A DNA stretch of 64,000 bases from Deltaproteobacteria bacterium RIFCSPHIGHO2_02_FULL_40_28. Its GTDB lineage: Bacteria; UBA10199; 2-12-FULL-40-28. Numbering within the stretch: the stretch's first letter is position 1; each line of letters starts with the position of its first letter. The stretch covers positions 186,001 to 250,000 of the forward strand of contig MGRJ01000024.1 of the NCBI GenBank assembly GCA_001798135.1, written 5' to 3'. Positions 59,083 to 64,000 of this stretch are shown piece by piece. Position numbers and translations under genes: made by a program. Under the pieces are notes generated by a model. The model saw nothing but the letters and a program-made list of their open reading frames with translations. It searched no databases and was not told the origin of the DNA.

Positions 59083-60372
59083 ATGTCTTACGATTCTTGG
59101 GGACGCAATTATCAATCAACTCATTTAATTCATCCCATTTTTTGGAAAAATAACATTATTTATCCTAGTGGCCCTGAAACGCTTCTTCCTTATGGTATGG
59201 GAAGAAGTTATGGGGATGTATGTCAAAATCCAGAAGAATGGCTTTTACCTACGCGCGGTCTTAATCGTTTTATTCATTTTGATAGAGAGCAAGGGGTTCT
59301 AGCTTGTGAGGCGGGAGTTAGCTTTGATGAAATTTTATCTCTTATTGTTCCCAAGGGTTATTTTTTACCAGTAACACCAGGCACTAAATTTGTAACTGTA
59401 GGTGGTGCCATTGCCAATGATATTCATGGTAAAAACCATCATCAAAAAGGAACCTTTGGTTGTTATGTAACTCAATTTGAACTTCTCCGTTCTGATGGTC
59501 AATTACTTCTTTGTTCGCCTGATGAGAATGCCCATTTATTTAAGGCCACCATTGGTGGTTTAGGGCTTACAGGGCTTATTACCTGGGCCGAGTTTAAACT
59601 TCAAAAAATAAAAGGGCCCCTCATTGATTGTGAAACTATTCCTTTCCGGGGTCTGCATTCTTTTTTTAATCTTTCAGAAGAATCAAAGGATTACGAATAC
59701 ACCGTGGCCTGGATTGATTCTTTAAGTTTAGATCTTCATGGAGTTTTTTTTCGAGGAAATCATGCTCAAGAAAAACAAAGTCTACAAATTTCCAAAAAGA
59801 ATTTAGCTATTCCTTTTAATTTTCCCTCATGGGTTTTAAATAAACATTTGGTAAGGTGTTTTAATACATCTTATTCTTGGATTCATTCACGGAGAAAAAA
59901 GCACTTGGTTTCTTATGAGCCTTTTTTTTATCCTCTCGATAGAATTTTAAATTGGAATAAAATTTATGGGAAAAAAGGCTTTTTTCAATACCAATGCCTT
60001 ATTCCTAAAAAAGATGCCTTTAATATTTTAAGTGAGATTTTAAAATTAATTGCCAAATCGGGACTTGCTTCTTTTTTAAGTGTGCTCAAAGAATTTGGAA
60101 ATATTTCCTCTCCAGGGCTCATGTCTTTTCCCAGGGAAGGCACTACCTTGGCCATGGATTTTTCTAATTACGATCAAAAAACCTTGGATCTTTTTAATGA
60201 ATTAGACCAAATTGTCTCTTCAGTGCATGGCCGGGTTTATCCAGCAAAAGATGCACACATGTCTTCTGTTTCTTTTCAAAATTTTTTTCCTGAATGGAAA
60301 GAGTTTATAAATTTTGTGGATCCCCGATTTTCATCTGGTTTTTGGAGGCGAGTTACAGGAGGAGGGTTATGA
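59083..60372 (+). CDS. dprE1: DprE1-like FAD-dependent oxidase of the polyprenyl-phospho-arabinose pathway
   Basis: The ATG at 59083 begins MSYDSWGRNYQS, 1 nt after the prenyltransferase stop; a start at 59047 would run inside that gene. About 429 aa. FAD-binding motifs are MGRSYGDVCQNP, TPGTKFVTVGGAIANDIHGK, HHQKGTFGCYVTQFELL and later IGGLGLTGLITWAEF. These match decaprenylphospho-beta-D-ribofuranose 2-oxidase, which oxidises the 2'-OH of ribose before reduction to arabinose. It overlaps the reductase gene by 4 nt. Confidence 0.87.
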   Translation: MSYDSWGRNYQSTHLIHPIFWKNNIIYPSGPETLLPYGMGRSYGDVCQNPEEWLLPTRGLNRFIHFDREQGVLACEAGVSFDEILSLIVPKGYFLPVTPGTKFVTVGGAIANDIHGKNHHQKGTFGCYVTQFELLRSDGQLLLCSPDENAHLFKATIGGLGLTGLITWAEFKLQKIKGPLIDCETIPFRGLHSFFNLSEESKDYEYTVAWIDSLSLDLHGVFFRGNHAQEKQSLQISKKNLAIPFNFPSWVLNKHLVRCFNTSYSWIHSRRKKHLVSYEPFFYPLDRILNWNKIYGKKGFFQYQCLIPKKDAFNILSEILKLIAKSGLASFLSVLKEFGNISSPGLMSFPREGTTLAMDFSNYDQKTLDLFNELDQIVSSVHGRVYPAKDAHMSSVSFQNFFPEWKEFINFVDPRFSSGFWRRVTGGGL

Positions 60373-61103
60373 AAAAAATTGCAATTTTGGGTATTACTTC
60401 TGCTATTGCCTTAGAGGTAGCAAGGCTTTACGCCAAAAATGGAGCGAGTTTACTGATCGCGGGTAGGGATGAACAAAAGTTATCTCTCCTTAAAAAAGAC
60501 CTTACTGTTTTTGGAGCAAGTGATGTCTCTAGCTATGCTATCGATTTTGCTTATTTAGAAAATCACACATCTTTTGTAGAATGGTTATGGAGCCAAGGGG
60601 AACTTGATTGTGTTTTGATTGCCTATGGTATTTTAGGGAATCAAGAAGACTGCGAAAAGAAATGTGAATTAGCTCTTGAAGTGCTTCATGTTAATTTTAT
60701 TTCAGTTGTGTCCTTATTGCACCGGATTTCACAGAAAATGATAACTCAAAAAAGTGGAAATATTGCAGTGATAAGCTCGGTAGCAGGTGACAGGGGAAGG
60801 CAAAGTAATTTTTATTATGGGGCTTCAAAAGGAGCCTTAAACATTTTTCTTCAAGGTTTAAGAAATAAACTTCATCCCCATGGAATTTCTGTTCTCACCA
60901 TTAAACCTGGATTTGTTGATACCCCCATGACGGCTCATCTTAAAAAAGGTTTTCTTTTTGCCGCAAGTGCAAGTGTAGCCAAAGGCATTTATCGGGCTAT
61001 TGAAAAAAGAAAAGACCAGGTTTATTTACCTGTGTTTTGGGGCTTTATTATGTTTGTTATTCGGATAGTTCCTGAAAAAATATTTAAAAAATTGAAATTA
61101 TGA
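60369..61103 (+). CDS. dprE2: DprE2-like SDR reductase of the polyprenyl-phospho-arabinose pathway
   Basis: Start at the ATG at 60369, overlapping the upstream TGA (ATGA) with GGAGGAGG just before it; an upstream ATG at 60294 is inside the previous gene. The 244-aa classical SDR has ILGITSAIALEVARLYAKNG, AYGILGN, catalytic Ser in VISSVAG and YYGASKG (Tyr-x-x-x-Lys), then KPGFVDTPM. It would reduce the keto intermediate made by the oxidase to the arabinose form. Confidence 0.86.
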   Translation: MKKIAILGITSAIALEVARLYAKNGASLLIAGRDEQKLSLLKKDLTVFGASDVSSYAIDFAYLENHTSFVEWLWSQGELDCVLIAYGILGNQEDCEKKCELALEVLHVNFISVVSLLHRISQKMITQKSGNIAVISSVAGDRGRQSNFYYGASKGALNIFLQGLRNKLHPHGISVLTIKPGFVDTPMTAHLKKGFLFAASASVAKGIYRAIEKRKDQVYLPVFWGFIMFVIRIVPEKIFKKLKL

Positions 61104-61113
61104 AGTCTTTGTG

Positions 61114-61548
61114 TTATGCTACTTTATCTTCAATGGTTGGAAAGGTATAAGAGAAACCAATTCCGCCACCTAAGTTTAAAAATGTTTTTTCTCCACGCGG
61201 GAAAAATTGCCTAAGACCCAGAGAAAGGGTAACTGCTCCTAATTCAAAATTAAGTCCACTTCCCCAAAAAGGTGTATTGTTATAGCTACTCGTATTATCG
61301 ATGGCATCTACAAGACCACCTTCGAGATAGGCACCAATGAAATGTTCTTTTGGTGTGTAAAATCCAAAACCCACTTTTGGTCCAACAATCCAAGCGAGAA
61401 TATCAGTATTAAGCTGAGCTTGTCCTTCAACATTAAATCGGGTTTTTTCTGTTTTATTTTCTAGTCCTAAATTGAGGCCAATGGTGGGATAGAGGCCATT
61501 TCCAACCCAAAAATAAGGACCAGCACCTCCATAAACTCTTATTGCCAT
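61114..61548 (-). CDS. Small beta-strand-rich, outer-membrane-barrel-like protein
   Basis: This 144-aa protein has alternating polar and aromatic/hydrophobic strands (VYGGAGPYFWVGNGLYPTIG; FNVEGQAQLNTDILAWIV; ELGAVTLSLGLRQFF; LGGGIGFSYTF), a pattern of transmembrane beta-barrels. No signal peptide is present at this start, so either the real start lies upstream beyond a stop, or it is truncated or cytoplasmic. AAGAGA precedes the ATG at 61548. Gene status is likely; function unknown. Confidence 0.62.
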   Translation of the reverse strand: MAIRVYGGAGPYFWVGNGLYPTIGLNLGLENKTEKTRFNVEGQAQLNTDILAWIVGPKVGFGFYTPKEHFIGAYLEGGLVDAIDNTSSYNNTPFWGSGLNFELGAVTLSLGLRQFFPRGEKTFLNLGGGIGFSYTFPTIEDKVA

Positions 61549-61673
61549 AAGTATCTCTTATCTATTTATGCGAAGCGTCATAGTCTTTTGTAAAGAGCAG
61601 GTCAAGTCAAAAAAACGACGGTCAAAAAAGAGACAGTATAAAAATGGGTATGGGAAATCCCTTATTTCATTTA

Positions 61674-63506
61674 CTATTTTTTAACAGATTTGAAGTAATC
61701 AATTCTAAAATTCATTGTGGGGAAAAGTTTAGGAAGGCGTATGAATTGAAAAGTCATCACTCCAATGGCTAAGCGATCAAGCCAAGATGATGTAGGCCAT
61801 CCAAAATGAATGGTAATATTTTTATCGGGCATCTCATAATTGAGTAAATCGAGAAGCGCCTCAATGTTATTAAATACTCCGGTTCTTTTGAAGGGCAGGC
61901 GGAAATGATCTGGAGATAATCTGGGTGGAATATGCTGACGTGGCGAATAAAAGGTAATAAAAAGAGAAAGCCCATAAATTTTTTCCTGAGGGGTATCGTG
62001 CGGGCGTTTAAAGTAAAGGTGGATATTGTTTTCTTGTTTTTCTGCAATATGCAGAACAATCTCCATGGCTGTTTCGCCTCGGCTAATTTCTTTAATTTCG
62101 GGAGCTCTTTCCCTGGTTCCTAGAAATCCAATAATAAAACAAGCAACAGTTACCGAGAGCCAAAGCAGGAAACCTGCTGGTTTGTGATAAGAAATATAAA
62201 CAAAGCATCCAGTGATGAGAATAAAAAACAAAAAAGTTCCAATGCGCGAAACACTAAATTCCCTGATTTCAGATGTGCCCTTTGAATAGCGATAAATCAA
62301 AAGACAGAGAAGATTAATTGAAAAGCTCGCCAAAAGTCCTATGGCATACATTTCGGCTAGCATCATTTGTTGGCCTTGAGTGAAAACAATAATGGCAGAG
62401 AAGGCCAAGGCACTCATGATATGAATGCGATAAAGGGATGCTTTGTTATTGGTTTGAATCAACCAGCGAAAACCATAACGATGAGACACGCGTTCGATGA
62501 GTTCGCTTGAAGCAACATAAGCCGTATTAACAGCCATAAGCAGGGTAACAGAGGCAGCTACGGCCATAGACATTCCAAACCAGGGCCCATGGATGATGGT
62601 TGCATAATGAGTAATTAAATCTGTTTCATGCGCTTGAAAATCAATGTTGGGTGAAGAAAGAACCAAAACAGCAATGACTGGAATGAGAATCCCAACACTT
62701 AAAGCTAAAAAGATATAGGCCTTTTTGATAATTTTCCAATTTTCTGCAAAGCCAGCTGTTTGCAGCACAGATTCCACGCCCGAATAAGCCAAAATACAAC
62801 TTGATAAACCAATAATGACAAATTGAAAATCTTGGGCCCAGTTGGAACGATTAAAATTTTCAGCGGTGAAAGAGATTGCGTTTGAAATAGTAGTGAGATT
62901 TGAACTATCAAATTGGAATAATCCTCCAATGATGAGGTTGAGTAAAATCAAAAGGGTAACCAAAAAAATACCAAAGGTGACTTTCACATTTTGGCGAATG
63001 CCCAATATATTAAGCCCTGCCACCAACCATATCATGGCAATTTGAAGAATAATTTTAGTGAATGGAAACAGGTTGTGAAAAGAAGTGAGGTTTTCAATGG
63101 CACTCACGGCAGAAATGGCGCCTGTGAGCATGTAATCTACCATAATGGAAGCCACTGCGATAAAAGAAACCAGGGGGCCAAGAACCAGGTAGGAAAAGTT
63201 ATAAACACCTCCACCTTTGAGTTTGTTGTTATCAAGGATGTAGGCAATTTCTACCATTCGAGTTGTCATGTAATGAATAACCAAGGCAGTGATGGGAATA
63301 AAAACCAGGGCAATAGGGCCTAAGTATCGATGGGCCTCACTGGGAGCGTAAAACAAGCTTGTGAGTTCATCCATTAAGGTAATCACCCCAATGGCTAACC
63401 AGGTGAGCCAAAAGTGCCCCCCACGACTATAATTAAGAAGTTTTTTGTTGAAGAAGAAGGCTACGGCAATGCCTATAAAAGCCAAGTTTAAAACAAGATA
63501 TAACAT
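61674..63506 (-). CDS. APC-family amino-acid permease-like transporter
   Basis: This 610-aa protein has about twelve membrane helices in the first 450 residues: LIDELTSLFY-like early part (GVITLMDELTSLFYAPSEA), GGGVYNFSYLVLGPLVSFIA resembling the APC helix 3 region, and ILAYSGVESVLQTAGFAENW, the APC helix 6 E-S/A-motif. A cytoplasmic C-terminal region of about 140 residues (QENNIHLYFKRPHDTPQEK) follows, as in KUP/APC proteins with regulatory tails. Substrate unknown. Confidence 0.82.
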   Translation of the reverse strand: MLYLVLNLAFIGIAVAFFFNKKLLNYSRGGHFWLTWLAIGVITLMDELTSLFYAPSEAHRYLGPIALVFIPITALVIHYMTTRMVEIAYILDNNKLKGGGVYNFSYLVLGPLVSFIAVASIMVDYMLTGAISAVSAIENLTSFHNLFPFTKIILQIAMIWLVAGLNILGIRQNVKVTFGIFLVTLLILLNLIIGGLFQFDSSNLTTISNAISFTAENFNRSNWAQDFQFVIIGLSSCILAYSGVESVLQTAGFAENWKIIKKAYIFLALSVGILIPVIAVLVLSSPNIDFQAHETDLITHYATIIHGPWFGMSMAVAASVTLLMAVNTAYVASSELIERVSHRYGFRWLIQTNNKASLYRIHIMSALAFSAIIVFTQGQQMMLAEMYAIGLLASFSINLLCLLIYRYSKGTSEIREFSVSRIGTFLFFILITGCFVYISYHKPAGFLLWLSVTVACFIIGFLGTRERAPEIKEISRGETAMEIVLHIAEKQENNIHLYFKRPHDTPQEKIYGLSLFITFYSPRQHIPPRLSPDHFRLPFKRTGVFNNIEALLDLLNYEMPDKNITIHFGWPTSSWLDRLAIGVMTFQFIRLPKLFPTMNFRIDYFKSVKK

Positions 63507-63568
63507 TTTAAGGGGCGAAGTTATCGTTGTAAGGATTTAAAATCAACTGATGATTTTTAGTGAGATTT

Positions 63569-63718
63569 TTAACTTGATGGCAAAACAATTTGGCCAGTAA
63601 TATCTGTTTGGTCTCCATCTTCTGTTGTTGTTTCAGAAGAACTTGTGGCTTCGCTTCCACAAGATGAAATGGTGAAGACAATGATGAGGAGGTATAAGCT
63701 TTTTTTAATCCATTTCAT
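63569..63718 (-). CDS. Small lipoprotein
   Basis: Start at 63718, MKWIKKSLYLLII, behind GAGGAGA; an upstream ATG at 63784 would overlap the neighbouring gene. The 49-aa product has a lipobox ISSC (Cys20) after a hydrophobic stretch, then a Ser/Thr/Glu/Asp-rich mature part of about 29 residues. Very short but with a clean signal and ribosome site. Confidence 0.6.
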   Translation of the reverse strand: MKWIKKSLYLLIIVFTISSCGSEATSSSETTTEDGDQTDITGQIVLPSS

Positions 63719-63737
63719 ATTTTTCTCCTCTCTCCAT

Positions 63738-64000
63738 TTATTGGCATTCTGAATGGGCCTGGCTTCCAATATCAGGAAGGGCATTCTGAGAATTCTGGAG
63801 ACCCTCTCTCACTTCATCTGTAGTTAAGTTGCTGCAATAGTCAGGATAAGCCCAGGCAATATCTTCAATGGTTGCATCACTCATTCTGGAATAAATAATT
63901 GAAGTCATCAGCTCGGGATAATTTTTATAACCAAATTGACTCGCAACAACTCGGTGAGCCATAAAGCATGACATGATTTCTTTAAGCACTCCAATGGTTC
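63738..64000 (-). CDS. C-terminal part of an unrecognised protein (5' end outside window)
   Basis: The frame stays open to the right edge, so the gene begins beyond 64000; a GTG at 63989 is probably internal. The visible 87 residues contain ASQFGYKNYPELMTSIIYSR and an acidic end with two Cys (DYCSN and HSECQ). It lies 20 nt upstream of the small lipoprotein gene. No family is recognised. Confidence 0.55.
   Translation of the reverse strand, partial: TIGVLKEIMSCFMAHRVVASQFGYKNYPELMTSIIYSRMSDATIEDIAWAYPDYCSNLTTDEVREGLQNSQNALPDIGSQAHSECQ

Noticed and set aside
60294-60371. Upstream start for the DprE2-like reductase
   Set aside because: It lies inside the DprE1-like gene; the ATG at 60369 has GGAGGAGG before it and matches the SDR N-terminus.

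Overview
This is an AT-rich stretch of chromosome from a diderm (Gram-negative) bacterium. It carries lipoproteins with lipoboxes, a periplasmic solute-binding protein, an FlhA/SctV-family export gate, a SurA-type periplasmic chaperone and the mreBCD-mrdA-rodA rod-shape cluster. Three features recall the former Deltaproteobacteria, Bdellovibrionota and related candidate lineages rather than Enterobacteria or Firmicutes: a TIGR02147-type regulator, a membrane pyrophosphatase, and several large proteins I cannot place in any family. That taxonomic guess is inference. No 16S rRNA is present to settle it.

Layout. 1-2941: end of a dihydrolipoamide dehydrogenase, rpoZ, and glutamine-dependent NAD synthetase. 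2928-7994 (minus): a tight seven-gene operon led by a type III secretion export-gate gene (sctV), followed by six small unrecognised genes. Four of these have Ser/Thr/Asn-rich N-termini and coiled coils, so they are candidate secreted needle, tip or translocator proteins. 8227-11424: a very large Ser/Thr kinase-ATPase-TPR protein, divergent from sctV. 11514-11990: tRNA-Ala, a broken tRNA-Val copy, tRNA-Val and a 148-bp cruciform repeat. 12007-16657: a branched-chain amino-acid-type ABC transporter interrupted by two palindromic elements. 16674-20280: cstA, tRNA-Arg, repeats and an AAA/DUF4143 ATPase. 20414-25782: two unrecognised genes, the first combining a histidine-kinase-like ATPase domain with a metallo-beta-lactamase fold. 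25917-29776: coaE, a TPR protein, cca, a SurA_N protein. 29883-36704: mreBCD-mrdA-rodA and citrate synthase. 36706-41966: DUF882 protein, an oxidoreductase, an unrecognised 681-aa protein, a small zinc protein and a second DUF4143 ATPase. 42027-46300: TPM/YgcG/LemA genes, an M20 peptidase and a CDP-alcohol phosphatidyltransferase. 46297-54937 (minus): nuclease, SpoU methyltransferase, SDR, EttA, SrkA, membrane pyrophosphatase, DedA and GST. 55033-57575: a truncated metal-ABC permease, then a TIGR02147 regulator with a lipoprotein. 57660-61103: a polyprenyl-phospho-arabinose-type cassette. The window ends with a barrel-like protein, an APC permease and two small genes, the last cut by the window edge.

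A recurring theme is mobile palindromic repeats. At least three families are visible, each with conserved cores or ends and arms that differ in sequence but stay self-complementary. Several copies lie inside or at the ends of genes: they add about 30 codons to the end of PBP2, a tail to CstA, a segment to an oxidoreductase, and the stop codon of coaE. The strongest candidates for undescribed biology are the sctV operon with its presumptive novel substrates, the HATPase/metallo-beta-lactamase protein with its coupled partner, and these covarying repeats.
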